Source: Rallus limicola (Eukaryota; Chordata; Aves; Gruiformes; Rallidae). From it: a stretch of 64,000 bases of DNA. Below are positions 25,247 through 36,710 of the stretch, piece by piece (the stretch's first letter is position 1; each line of letters starts with the position of its first letter). Below the pieces are notes generated by a model. The model saw nothing but the letters and a program-made list of their open reading frames with translations. It did not search any database and was not told the DNA's origin. A program made the position numbers and the translations under genes. The stretch lies in assembly GCA_022605955.1 (NCBI GenBank), contig JAKCOZ010000007.1, forward strand, positions 10,235,501 through 10,299,500, read 5' to 3'.

Positions 25247-25884
25247 TGCACCCACCATTAAATCAGTAGCAAAGAAAAATGAACCAGAAGTTGAAGGCAA
25301 AGGGGCAGTGCTTCAAATGTACATTTTCTGCTGCTAAGGAGATCCACAGTACTGTGACCAAAATCCCATTAAATGGAACATTTTCTATTTAAATCTTCCC
25401 ATGACAAGTTTCTGGTGTTACTGTACCAGGGAGGCACATAGCTGTCAGGCTTAAAGGCTGCTCTTCTTCCTTTCCTCTAACGTTACTACGGACTCAGGCT
25501 GTCCCTTCCAGGTCAGTATGTCAGGCTAAGTACCAAACTTTTGGGCTGGACACCTTACCTCTGACTCTTGCTGTGGACCCCTGAACTTGAGTACCTTACC
25601 CAGTGAGACATCAACAACTTAGTGCTCAGGTAAGAAGAGTTAAGACCTCCCAAGGGAATGTGAGATGCCGTAACCACACCCCTGGCCTCCATGGGCCATC
25701 AGCTTTGCTGTGTCCCTCATGGGATGAACAGCAGTATTCACATTTTCGTGAGTGGTGTGTTGCCTGTCCCTCCCTGGTGGCAGAAAGGCCTCTGCAGGGT
25801 TAATCTGGCCAGGGCTGGGTGGTCAACAACAACTCATATGGGGAGCTTTTGGTTGCTGTTTTTGCAAGTGGCCCTTGAGGATTC

Positions 25885-25982
25885 AGAATCACAGAATCAC
25901 AAGGTTGGAAAAGACCTTTAAGATCACCAAGTCCAACCATTCCTGTCCTATGCTAAACCATATCCCTAAGTACCTCATCTAC
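25885..25982 (-). mobile_element. CR1 LINE, 3'-end fragment
   Basis: Read on the plus strand it shows the inverted CR1 terminus AGAATCACAGAATCAC, then AAGGTTGGAAAAGACCTTTA and ATCACCAAGTCCAACCATTC. It is 5'-truncated after about 100 bp. It shares 'CCTGTCCTATG' and 'AAGTACCTCATCTAC' with the copy at 44968-45107, so both come from one subfamily. Confidence 0.92.
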
Positions 25983-26262
25983 GCTGTGGCTTCTGACCTG
26001 CTCGGACAAGACGTTTCTCACCCCACAGGGCAGCAAACTGCAGCAAGCTACAGTTACAGTCTGCTTTCACCCACTGTTAACATCTTAGGTTCTCTGAAAC
26101 TCTGCACTTAACTGGCTTTCAAGGGCTGATCCCAGCACCTCAGACACACTTAACTCTGGTTTACATCAAACACTGGTTAAATGCTTTCAGTAATCCCAAG
26201 TGCAGGGTATACAAAGCAGAGTGTGGGAGGTGATGCAGAGGAGTGGAGAAACACATGCTTAC

Positions 26263-26335
26263 CTGAATCTTAATAGATTGTTGTCCCAAGCTCCCCAATC
26301 ATTGATGAAGTTCCAAACTGATGCCTTGAAATTTC
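26263..26335 (-). other. Exon-like segment with strong splice signals
   Basis: On the minus strand a long pyrimidine tract (about 26380-26340, rich in TTTCTCTCTTTCTC) leads to the acceptor GATTCAAG/GAAAT. It is followed after 73 nt by the donor GATTCAG/GTAAGCAT. One frame is open throughout (a peptide with SVWNFINDWGAW). Its length and both sites are typical of a vertebrate exon. The peptide resembles nothing I know, so a non-coding RNA exon or a pseudoexon is as likely as a coding exon. Confidence 0.22.
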
Positions 26336-27330
26336 CTTGAATCAAAACAACAGAATAAGAGAAAGAGAGAAAGTATAGACTAAGGTCTAGTAGACTTACT
26401 TTGTTCACTGCTAGGATAAAATATTCCTCCTTTTTCTGCACTGTTTATGGGAAGGGCAGCCTTTTTCGCTCCCAAGTGTTTTGGTGCAACTGTCATGTCT
26501 ACAATAAGGACAGCTATAGCACTATTCTTATGTAGAGAACTGATTAGATTCAGGATTCCTCCTAGAAACACTACTGGTTGCCAGTAGCTGAAAAAGAGCT
26601 GCTGCTTTAGTTAGGAATATTTTTTATTTTTGCATGCTGGCTTTGGGTTTTCATGTCTGCTACTTGGATATTGAGCTGCTTCTTTTTGGTCATGGCTAGA
26701 CCAGTTGTCTCAGCCTCGTTTCTCTTGCTTCATCCCAGCACATTAGCAACACCAACAAAGGAAGTAACCTTCAGGTATCTAAAGTGACTTTACTCCCTTC
26801 TTGAAGTTTACAGTGGACATCATGGTTACTGGCAATACTGGTCACCTCCTTGAAGGGCTCAGAAAGGACACAAAGATCTGAGTAAGTACTAGCTCCAAGG
26901 TGTGTGTCATTCTTTAGTCACATCAGGCAATGCAGAAGGCTGAATTAATGTTCATTCTTTCTGTGTGTGATCAGGACCATCCTTCCTAGTGCTTGCTACC
27001 ATGAGAAGTAAACTTTGCTAACACCACCCCCACACACACAAAAAAACCCCAACACAACACAATCCCAAACAAGCTAAGAGAAATAATGTATTTAAAGGGA
27101 AGGACATGTTAAAATATGGTCTCTGTCGGGTAACTGAGCCCATATTTTTGCTGCAAATATTTTTAAATCATTCTCCTGGCTAATATTACTATTTATCAAA
27201 GCTCTCTTTGTTTAAGCAAGGGCTTGCTGCCTCACAGCCTGTCTGCTTGGTCCTGCAGTGCAGCCATTATGCTGAATTTATGACACAACAGCAATTGCTG
27301 TGCCAAACCCAACCAGCTGCTGTTCAAAAT

Positions 27331-27352
27331 ACACACACACACACACACACAC
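27331..27352. repeat. (AC)11 microsatellite
   Basis: Eleven uninterrupted AC dinucleotides. Confidence 0.95.
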
Positions 27353-29234
27353 CCCAACCAACTCCAAGAAACAAACCCACGGGATTGTGCCTCACAATGC
27401 AGAATTAAGACAGTGGAGGCCAGGGAAGCTTTATTCAAGTGTTAATGTTCACCGAGGTAGCAGGGACACTGGGAATGAATGACTGAGTAGCACGCTGAAG
27501 AAATGTCTCCTCCAAGTTTGGTCCATTGTAAGGGCCCTTCTCAACGTACAGTGTAAGGCACACAGAGAGCCAAACGCTCACTTAGGGTGAACAAAAGCCT
27601 GTCTCCTGCTGTTGCTTAATGCTGTAACTTTTATTAGCAGCAAGTGACAGCGGTTTAGCCTCCCTTCCTTTTTCTAGATGATTACATTCTTAAGCCGATT
27701 GACTGTGTTGACTAAAGGCAGCTGTTGATCCACACTCTTTCCTCTTACACACACAATGGAACACAAAGAAAAGAAACGCCAGATTTTGTGTGCTCAGGAT
27801 AAGCTTAAGATTTTGATTGCCTCAATAGAGGTGAAAAATTGGTTGCTGTATCAGGAGCCTGGCATCCTGAAGGACAGAGTTTCTACACGCCTAGCAAAAG
27901 CTGGTGGGGCCTCCCTCCTAAGGTTCCCTCCCCTACTCTCTTGCCCCAGACATAGCAGGGGGAAGTATGGGGAAGGGGAGCGCAGTGCCTGAATGTGTTT
28001 GAGTTGGATTTGGGCCACTATGTCACTAACATTATAAAGGGAAAAACCATACCAAGGATTTGGGAAACAAATATGAACGCAGTCTGCAACCTTTACTCAC
28101 AGCTAAATGTAGATGTGTGAATGGAATTGGTCACCTTTTTTCTTGTCTGTAGTGGTCATCAATACCTAGGCCTGTTTCCACCACCAAGTCCAGACAGGTG
28201 CTTTGCTCCATGCTCAGAGGACCCTCAGGAGATCCAAAGTGACAGCTGTCTTTTTCTACTAGGGCTTGAGGGTGCGATGCCAGTGCATGGGGATGGAGAT
28301 GGTGTTGAACCTTTGGTTCCCTGAATTTGCAAGACATCCTTTGAGCTTGTAGACAGCACTGCTTCAGGGGATTGCATTGGGAAAGGATTCCTCCTAACTG
28401 CAAAACAGCTGCACATACTGGTTCTGGGAGAGACACCCCCTTTAAAGTAACTTATCTGTACGATTGGCACAAAATTTTACCCAGGAGGAAAGATGGCAGT
28501 GAAAGTGGCGTTGCAGCTGTAATTACCCAATTAAGATTTTTTCAAGGAAAAAACACATCTTAGATATCACCTTATCTGGTGTAAATTAATGGAAAAACCC
28601 AGTCTCTTTCTGCAAAGATTTAGGAGACAAATTTCTTGGCTCAGCCTCTGTTGGCTGCAATGCACAGTAAATACATCAGCTAAAAGTCTCAGGAGAGGTT
28701 GATCTAACAAGAAGTCTCCTGCCACAGCCTTATCTCAGGTGAGAGGCAATTTGCTGTTGAAAGGAACATCCAAGAGCAAGTCCTCATTTGCAAACAGAAA
28801 ACACAAGCGAAGGAGGCGGGTTTTCTCTCCTGCACAAACCAAAAAGGGATCTCACCACAAAACACAGATCTGCACTTCCCTCCCTGAGAGAACCCTGTGG
28901 GGAGGAAGGGATACATGTACTGAGGAGTTCCTCTGGCTAATGCAAAAACACAGACTGGAAATTCGTTCTAGATGAAACCCAAGCAAATGCAACCAAAGTA
29001 CAATCCCAGCTTTTAAAGGGATGGTCATGTGGGAAAAGATATTTTGACATCTTAAGCTGGAGTTTTCAAAAATGGTTAAAGCAAAAGGTACTTTTCCTGC
29101 TGGGAAACTGTGCTGCCTGTGTTACTGCTCTGGAAGCCGCAACAGGAAAAATTTCTTTTTGCGTGTCCCCTCTTCCTAGAAGGAAAGACCAAACAGCAAG
29201 TGAGAAATGTTGGCATCCTTATTATCCTTTTCTC

Positions 29235-29250
29235 CTCTCTCTCTCTCTCT
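29235..29250. repeat. (CT)8 microsatellite
   Basis: Eight CT dinucleotides in a pyrimidine-rich context. Confidence 0.92.
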
Positions 29251-30734
29251 GCATATACCTAAGCTCCCATTCATATTTGTGTGACATAAGATGATTTATG
29301 CAGCTGAAGCATTGGCCAGACATACCGCTTGTAAACTGCTGGAAAAGCTGCTTGATTCTGCCTTGTGCGGTGTGAAAATGGATTTATGCACAGTGGAAGA
29401 ACTTAACAGGGATGACAATTGGATAACTGACATTGTTACGGTAATTTAGTAAGAGGAGAAAACCTAGACTAGATCTCAAAAGCTTGAGCAGACATAGATA
29501 ATAGCTCACTGGTAAACCATATCCCGAGGAATGAAAGCACTGACAGTGTGCTGTCAAATAAGGAAGTTCTATTCAGTAACGAAACAAGACACGTTAAGGA
29601 AGCAGATGGCTCTCAAGGTGGTAGCAGAAGTATGAGTGTGGGTCAGAGTTGGAATAAAATAGTTGGGGGGCGTGAGGGTCAGACCCCAATGGAGTTAGTG
29701 CCAAGGGAAGATGCTTTGGTTTTGTGAACAAGCCAAACTGTGGCTTGTTTCAGAAACATCTTGGGAAGTTGTGTACCCACTGATGGAGTGGTGTGGTACT
29801 GTGGTTATTTACATTTCATGCCACCAGTGCCTGATTATCATCCATAGAGATCTATTGTCTGTATTTGGTCATATGCTGTGGTAGTTTTGCCCCGACAAAG
29901 GACAATTTCTGTTGAGGAAGGTCTGTAGTCAAATAAAAAAGAAACCCTGACAATGACAGCCATAGGAAAAGGCCTAAAGCTTGGGGTTCTGCTGCTTGTG
30001 TTTCCCTTTGCAGCACCTTCAATCCATCCCCAGTGTGTTTGGAATAGTGCTTCAACTGAAAGAAATTCCAGCTCACTTACAGCAGCCCATGTAGAAAACG
30101 CCCGTTAAAGCTGCTTCTTAGCTATGAGTTGCTGCTTTCCCAAAACTCAGGCTAAAGCAGGAGCCGTGCTTTTCAGGTGGGGAACGTGTCTTTCACGTGA
30201 TCGACCTGCTCCCTTAACTAGGGCAAACCAGAAATGCAATACAGCACTAACTGAAGCTAGAACCCCAAAATGAAGTGGCTTAGCTGGACTCCAGGTCACG
30301 GGAGCTGAGTATACCCTTCTTACCTGGGACACAGTGATCTGGGGTGTGCCCACGCCTTGCAGACACACCATCTCCTTTTCCTCCTCACCTCTTCCCAAGC
30401 CACAGTGACTGCACTGGCCCACATGAACGTGCGTACATCAGCCATCACTTCAATGGGAAGCCAAAATCCCAGAGTAGACAGGATCATCTATTTCATCATT
30501 CAGAAAAAGCTGCATCTATTTATTTTAGGTATCTCTGCCAGTAGGTGTCATGATACAGCAACCTGTGAAATCCCGTGGTGTGGTGGGAGACAAAGTGGTT
30601 AAATAAACACTAATAATTACGGAATTTTATTTAAATTATTGGATGTCAGTGGTTAATTTTACTAGATGCTACCACCCAGCCATTAGAGTCCTTGTTTTGG
30701 GTGCTGCAAATAAAAACCTCTGTTGCTACCCAAC

Positions 30735-30739
<5 letters not shown>

Positions 30740-30771
<32 letters not shown>
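30740..30771. repeat. (AT)16 microsatellite
   Basis: About sixteen AT dinucleotides, the longest simple repeat in the window. Confidence 0.95.
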
Positions 30772-30774
<3 letters not shown>

Positions 30775-33700
30775 GCCTCTCTATTTTACCTGTTTCCCTT
30801 GTCCCAGGTGTGGTAACTACCCTTCAGAAGGCACACTAATAATGGGGTGGGTAAGTAGCTGAGGAGTGACATACATGATAACCTCTTCTGTGAAGAAAGA
30901 GATTCAAAACAAATGCCACTTGTTTCCTACATCTACAAGCAGTCCTCCTGGCTGGTTTTGTCACACATCAAAGCACAGTCGTAGCCATGTCCATTTTTGT
31001 GATGATCCTGGCTTCATCCTTCTGGGAGAGGGGGAAAAAAAAACCTCAAAACAAAATAAAAACACTGTCTAGTTTGAGAAAGTGATTAAAAGTAATTGTA
31101 ATATGCCAGGTGGTCAGTCCTGGGCTGACTAGGATCACCTCCATTCAGTAATGTGGCTGTGCCCTGCTGAAGGTGCAGGTGTAATTGTAAAATCATCACA
31201 GCAAAGTATGACTATAACTGGACGTCACAAGCATTTTGCTGCTCTTGCCTCCTGCTAGGAGGATGATGACAGATAAAAATACTTCAGCCATATTCATACC
31301 CACATTCCAGAGTGGGGCAAGTGACCAGGGAGTGGGGACAATATTTCAGCACAAGCAACCTGTATCCCCAGAGATGAGCTGCTGCAAACTACAGAGCGAC
31401 GCATGCTTGCTTTTACCTTCAGTGTCCCAAGCCTGCAGAGCAGCAGGCACTCTCAGCCCTCACAGGTGTCTGTGAAGGTGCGGGTGCAAATACCAGTTAA
31501 ACTGAGTGTTTGGTTTTCAAGCCTTTGCCTGTACAGGCATGTTGCAATTAAAGTGGAATAAAGTCATAATGCTTTGTAAGTTTTATCAGATTGCTGGCCT
31601 GTTTCCTTGTCCTGAACATGTCTCCTGCTCCCAGTAAAAGCATCTGTTAAAATGTTTTGAGTTTGGGTTTTTTTTTTCCTTTGGTTTGGTTTTGTTAGTT
31701 ACCTTAGCCTTTAAAGATTGTTGTTACAAAAAAAACCCCCACCAAACCAAACCAAAAGATGCCAACTTCATTTCATGAGAGGGTCTGTTCCTGTTCAGTG
31801 AGGAAAGGAAAAATTGGAATGTAGAATCTTATTAGAAACATATAAACCATCCTCCTTCTACCCTTGAGTTGTGCTCTCAGCAAAGTTCTTGCTCTTGCAG
31901 GGATCATGTATATACTTTCTAGGCATTTCTAATGACTTTCACAACACAAATTTTGAAGCTACTCCTGTGTTTTTATGGCATTTGTGTTTGCAAGTGAATT
32001 TCTAGATTCTTGAGATGTTAATATGAGAAAAAAAGTCTTAATAAGTGGATTCCTCGGGGCAGATGGAAGCTTTCAGAATGTCCATTTCCTTTTTGCCAAA
32101 AAAACCCAACCCTACAAATTCTGTAAAGCCAAATGCAAGTGAGAACAAATATAGCATAAGGCTTAGAGGGCACCAGGGAAGTGTATAGGGTTAACCAGAG
32201 AGCCCGTGAGCGTCTTCCAGTCAGGGAAGTCTTGAAGGAGCCTTCTGCACCCCTGACTCTGAGGGACTGATCACTGGAGTCCGACTTGGGCGCTGTATGC
32301 AGCACAACGTGCAATGAGCACTGCCATCTGCAGAACAGAACCAAAACTGCCTGGTTGTTAATAAAGCTGCTCTAATTTGACAAGTGTGGGTTTTACACAG
32401 CGCACCTCCACCATGTCATATCGTCACTCTTGAAGGAAGTCAGACAAGATCCCTACATTATTTTGGCATCTCAAAACACTGCTCACATTGTTACACTGGG
32501 GAGCAGTCTGGTCTCTACTGAAACCCTGCCACAAATGCGGCTACTTTAAAGACACCTTGAGAAAAGAGAAGGGAGCGAGTGACACAGGAGCTGATATTAG
32601 AAATGCCTTAAATCTAGTTCCTGATTACCCAGGTGTTCCTCAAACTCAGACAAAAACAGCTATCCTCTTCTGGGGACCGATTTTCAAAACTGCTGCCGCT
32701 TGGAGTGGGTTTGGTTGGTTGGTGCCACACTGGGACAGTCTTTCAGTTGTCTCTACTTCACCCTGGATTTCAAAGCAGTAGTCCCACATAAAGCAGCAGC
32801 CACAAGCCACGCTTCAGTGTGGTTCGCCATTCATGGCTGCTTATGAGAGGTCTACTTCTTGGACAGTAACTTTCACCAGTGAACACTAGAAAAGTCGCTA
32901 GCAGGTTTCAGCATATGAACACAGGGTCTTCAGCACCCAAACCAAATGCTTACCCTTTTGGACTGGAGGACAATCAGTCGGTGATGAAGGAGCTTGTTTC
33001 CTTCCTTTTAGGGCTAGTGGCTTTGTAGGAAGAAATGTGTAGTCAGAGTATTTGGTACAGGCCTCCTGGCTCAGCTACGGGCTCTGGAAGAACTATTAAA
33101 ATGAGAAACATGTGATCACTCTGCATTTCATCACAGCAAATGATGCGACTGTTTAAATCAGATGTCTTTTTTACTGTGTTAGTCATGTTTATGACTGAAA
33201 TTCCACCTCAGCATAAGTGCATCCTGTTCATGAGGTTGCCTGAGCTGGTAAAACTATGGCTTAGGTGAATGCTTCTCATTTCTATAATGACTTTTTAAGC
33301 TCTTAGCTGGAGAACTGCTTTCTGTTCAACACGTGCCATCTCTTTTCCCATTCAAGAATGATCCCTGCAGGTGTTACTCACAGCCCAGGACAGTACCTGA
33401 CACGTTTGAGCAGTAGGGAAGTCTTTCAGAGTGTTCGCTAACAGGAACTCATTGAACAAAATGTTGACAAATTGAGTGAGCTGTGCCCACTCCAAACGTG
33501 TTGAGTCTTGATTCAAGGAACTTAAGACAGAAAGATCTGGATCTGCAGCGTCTTTTCAGGCCTGGGTGCTCATCAGGGCACCTCATGCCCACTGATATCC
33601 TTCACTGTATTGTGTCATTCACACTGCCTTAGCAAAATGATGGCCCCCTCTTATTGGTGGGGAGCAATAGAAGGCTAATAAAAAATCAGTATCCTTGTTA

Positions 33701-34164
33701 GTATTCTCATTCTTCCCTAGAGAAGAAAAGAATAAAGTCGCCTTTTAAGGTGGCTAGGATGGGCAGATGGCCCTTTTTGAGCAAAGATTCATTTTCACTT
33801 CTTTACATCATAAAAATGTACCATGTAGCATGATATACAGTGACAGCTAGTAACCACATTCCTCTCTCAATCTCTGCACAATAGAATTCTCTTTCAAGTT
33901 CTAAAATACTGGGATGAAGTTCCAGTGACAGTGATGTAGGAAACTGTGCTGCTGGAAGGTTTTCTGAGACATTTCTGAAACATCCTCAAACTGTCCACAG
34001 TCCACACGCTGTAGCCTTTCATCGAGATATTTCACAAACTCATCATCCCAAAAGTATTTGGAATACAATGGCCAGCTAAAGGGCCATTGGCAATGACAGC
34101 TTCTCCTGTAGCATCATACAGCAGTCATAACAGCATGGGCCTGTGCATGAGGTAGTGATGGGTC

Positions 34165-34977
34165 AAGACATTGATACCTTTGGGATGCCATCCAGGGGGA
34201 CCTTGACAGGCTGGAGACATGGGCCCATGTGAACACCATGAAGGTGAAGAAGGCCAAGTGCAAGGTCCTGCACATAGGTCAGGGCAATCTCCAATGTCAG
34301 TACAGATGGCCTGAATAGATTGAGAGCAAAGAAGGACTTGAGGGTCCTGGTGGATGAAAAATTAGACATGAGCCATCAATGTGTGCCTGCAGCCCAGGAA
34401 GCCAACTGTATCCTGGGCTGCACAAAAAACAGTGTCACCCTTAGGCTGAGGGAGGTGACTCTGCACCTCTGCTCTGCTCTCCTGAGACCCCACCTGGAGT
34501 ACTGCCTCCAGCTCTGGGCTTCTCAGCACAAGGAAGACATGGAGCCTTTAGAGGGAGTCCAGCGGAAGGCCACAAAGATGATCAGAGGGCTGGAGCACCT
34601 CTACTGTGAAGACTGGCTGAGACAGTTGGGCTCATTCAGCCCAAAGAAAATATTTTAAGGTGACCTTAATGCAGCTTTGCAATATGAAAGAAAGACAAAA
34701 GAGACTTTTTCCCATGACCTGTACTGACAGCACAAGGAGTAATGGATTTAAACAGATCAGATCGGACGTTAGGAAGAAATTTCTTACAATGCAGGGGGCA
34801 AGACACAGGCACAGGCTGCCCAGAGAAGCTGTGGCTGCCCCATCCCTGGCAGTGTTCAAGGACAGATTGGATGGGGCTTTGGGCAACCTGGTGTAGTGGA
34901 GGGTGTCCCTGCCCATAGCAGGGTGCTGGAGCTAGACAGTCTTTGAGATCCCTTCCAACCCAAACCAGCCTGTGATT
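34165..34977 (+). mobile_element. CR1 LINE, pol 3' end and 3' UTR
   Basis: A 0.8-kb 5'-truncated CR1 copy. It begins just after the RT catalytic box (GGGATGCCATCCAGGGGGAC), and the C-terminal RT tail is readable for about 110 codons from 34320 (includes [30 protein letters not shown]). The 3' part reads AGGAAGAAATTTCTTACAAT, GCCCAGAGAAGCTGTGGCTG and CCCTTCCAACCCAAACCAG. The terminal octamers are degraded (TGTGATTTCACT). It has no start and no complete RT domain, so it is inactive. Confidence 0.92.
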
Positions 34978-36479
34978 TCACTAGGCTCTAAATTGTGTGG
35001 TGTTTTAACCACTAAACTGCAATTAGTTATTGTGTGGTAGTTTTTTAATTGAGCATGATTCCTTCATCATGCTCAATCAAGTCCTACATCAGAATGTTTG
35101 TAAGGTAATAGAGTGACACAGAGCTTGACAGGGAGAACAGACACAGCACGCTGCCATCTTTGACACCCTGGTCCAAAGGAGAGGATGGACTTCCACTGTG
35201 AGATTCCCTCACACAGCAGAAGAAACCCAGGCTCCCTATATTGTAGGCAAACGCTGTTAATAATATTTGTAAAAAGTGGATTGATCACACGATCTTGTGC
35301 TTTAGCACTGAGACTATTGAAGGTTTTCAAATGTGAACCTCCACAATAAGGGGGGTATTAAGGATTTATATTGAATTCCTAATTTTTGGTTTGGTTTTGC
35401 TTTTCTTTATCTTTTAATACCCCCACTGAAAATAACAATTTGTAATTTTCAAATGCCAGGGGCAGCAATGGAACACTAGTAAGGCTGCCTGCTGGCTGGG
35501 GCAGGCAGAGCTTTCCTCAGGTGGAAGCTTTTCCTTCAAGTGGCAAATCCTTCCCTCCCTGCCACAGGACATGAGAGGAAACAAAGAGGTCAAGCTTGTG
35601 GTGCTAAGGCAGTCCGAGTTGTAACCACAAACAGAAATCACTTTAACAGAGGCCTGCTTGAAAAATTAGCAATTCTTATTCTTTCTATTTTTCCTTTTTT
35701 TTCCTGGTGGTTTTCCTGCTATGAAAGCATCACTGTGTTGTGGCTGAGTGTAAAAAGAGCTACCACCAAGAACCTGTCGCCAACCCTACAGTTGCAAAGT
35801 ATCAGCCTGGCAGGGGAGAGGGAAAAAACTATCTGCTTTGAGTTTCCTGGGGAGCATTAGGAAAAAAAACTTCAATTAAAATTATTTTATAAAACCTTGA
35901 AAATTCAGCAACTCTGTTACTTTTTCATTAGCCACTGTGCTCCACACCCCTGCAGAATCAAGGGTTGCCGAGACTCTCAGGGAAAACCAGGACAGTCCTA
36001 TCCCTGTGCATCTGGTAGGCTGGATCCTTCTCCCACCGCCCCTTACACCGTTAATTTTGCAGTTGGTTTACTGCAGCAAAGGTGCACTTACACAACAAAT
36101 TCTATGTGTATATCCAGTCACAGTAATTCGAGCTCTTTTCCATGGTGTTTCCAGATGTTATTAGACAAGGGAACGAAAAACTGCATAAAATACCTTTCTC
36201 TGCACTCACAGGAATTAACTGAGTTCAGTGGCACAACACAGAGTTTCTGTTCATAAAGCCATGACTGATTTCACAGCCTTTGCAGCTCCTTCCTTCAGCG
36301 GTGAAAAAGAGACTGATGCTGGGCATTTGGGTTAGAGTAAAAACCAGTTTCTGTACCCTCTTCCCCAACATCACATCTGCTCCCAGGGGCAGCTCAGCAG
36401 AGAAAGAGAATCTGATCTTTGGACTTCATGTCCTGCACTTGGGCTTTAGCAGGACAGGATGTCCAGAAGCAGGGAGCAG
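34978..36479. other. Intergenic, one hairpin, no gene seen
   Basis: No gene was recognised. A perfect 12-bp inverted repeat lies at 35048-35077. Overlapping open frames of 100-150 codons at 35.5-36.7 kb have no recognisable family. Confidence 0.55.
35048..35077. repeat. Perfect inverted repeat, 12-bp arms
   Basis: The arms ATTGAGCATGAT and ATCATGCTCAAT are exact reverse complements separated by a 6-nt loop (TCCTTC). It would form a short stable hairpin in either strand. No T-run or other context assigns a role. Confidence 0.9.
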
Positions 36480-36710
36480 ACCTGGCTCAGGCATTCCTGC
36501 ACAGATCACATGGCCTCAAGCAGCTCATCTGCCTTTCATGCCCAATTATTTTTTTAATGATATATCATACCATATGACATCATTCTCAGCAACGAAGCAT
36601 GGGTGGGCTGGCATGGGTCTGTGTGTCCAAAGTAGCCATTGCTCAGGGATCTGCTGGGCGTCAGGCTGCTGGTGGGGGTGTGAGTCACTGCCTTCACATC
36701 ACTTTCTTAT
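36480..36710 (-). mobile_element. Endogenous retrovirus LTR fragment, inverted
   Basis: On the minus strand it follows the avian LTR of the 10.4-kb copy. AAGTGATGTGAAGGCAGTGA (near 36708-36689) corresponds to the AAGTGATGCACAATGCA segment. CAGCAGATCCCTGAGCAATG comes next, then the core GCTGAGAATGATGTCATATG followed by GTATGATATATC (36592-36558). The 3' part is poorly preserved and the boundaries are approximate. Confidence 0.6.

Larger units (their letters stand above)
13180..25884. other. Intergenic, 12.7 kb without a supported gene
   Basis: There is no CR1 copy in this interval. Noted inside it: AT-rich stretches with TAATTA and ATTA motifs at about 14150-14280 and 20461-20640 (candidate conserved elements), a possible LTR-like end with an AATAAA near 14563, a candidate minus-strand exon at 18600-18526, simple repeats and a 73-bp pyrimidine tract. 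Open frames of 60-110 codons occur on both strands, without family resemblance and without matching splice sites. Confidence 0.55.
25983..34164. other. Intergenic, 8.2 kb without a supported gene
   Basis: It contains microsatellites (27.3, 29.2 and 30.7 kb) and an exon-like minus-strand segment at 26335-26263. No recognisable protein, RNA gene or interspersed repeat was found. A T-rich block and an A/C-rich block near 31668-31760 form a loose inverted repeat of GGTTTGGTTT units, which is low complexity. Confidence 0.55.
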
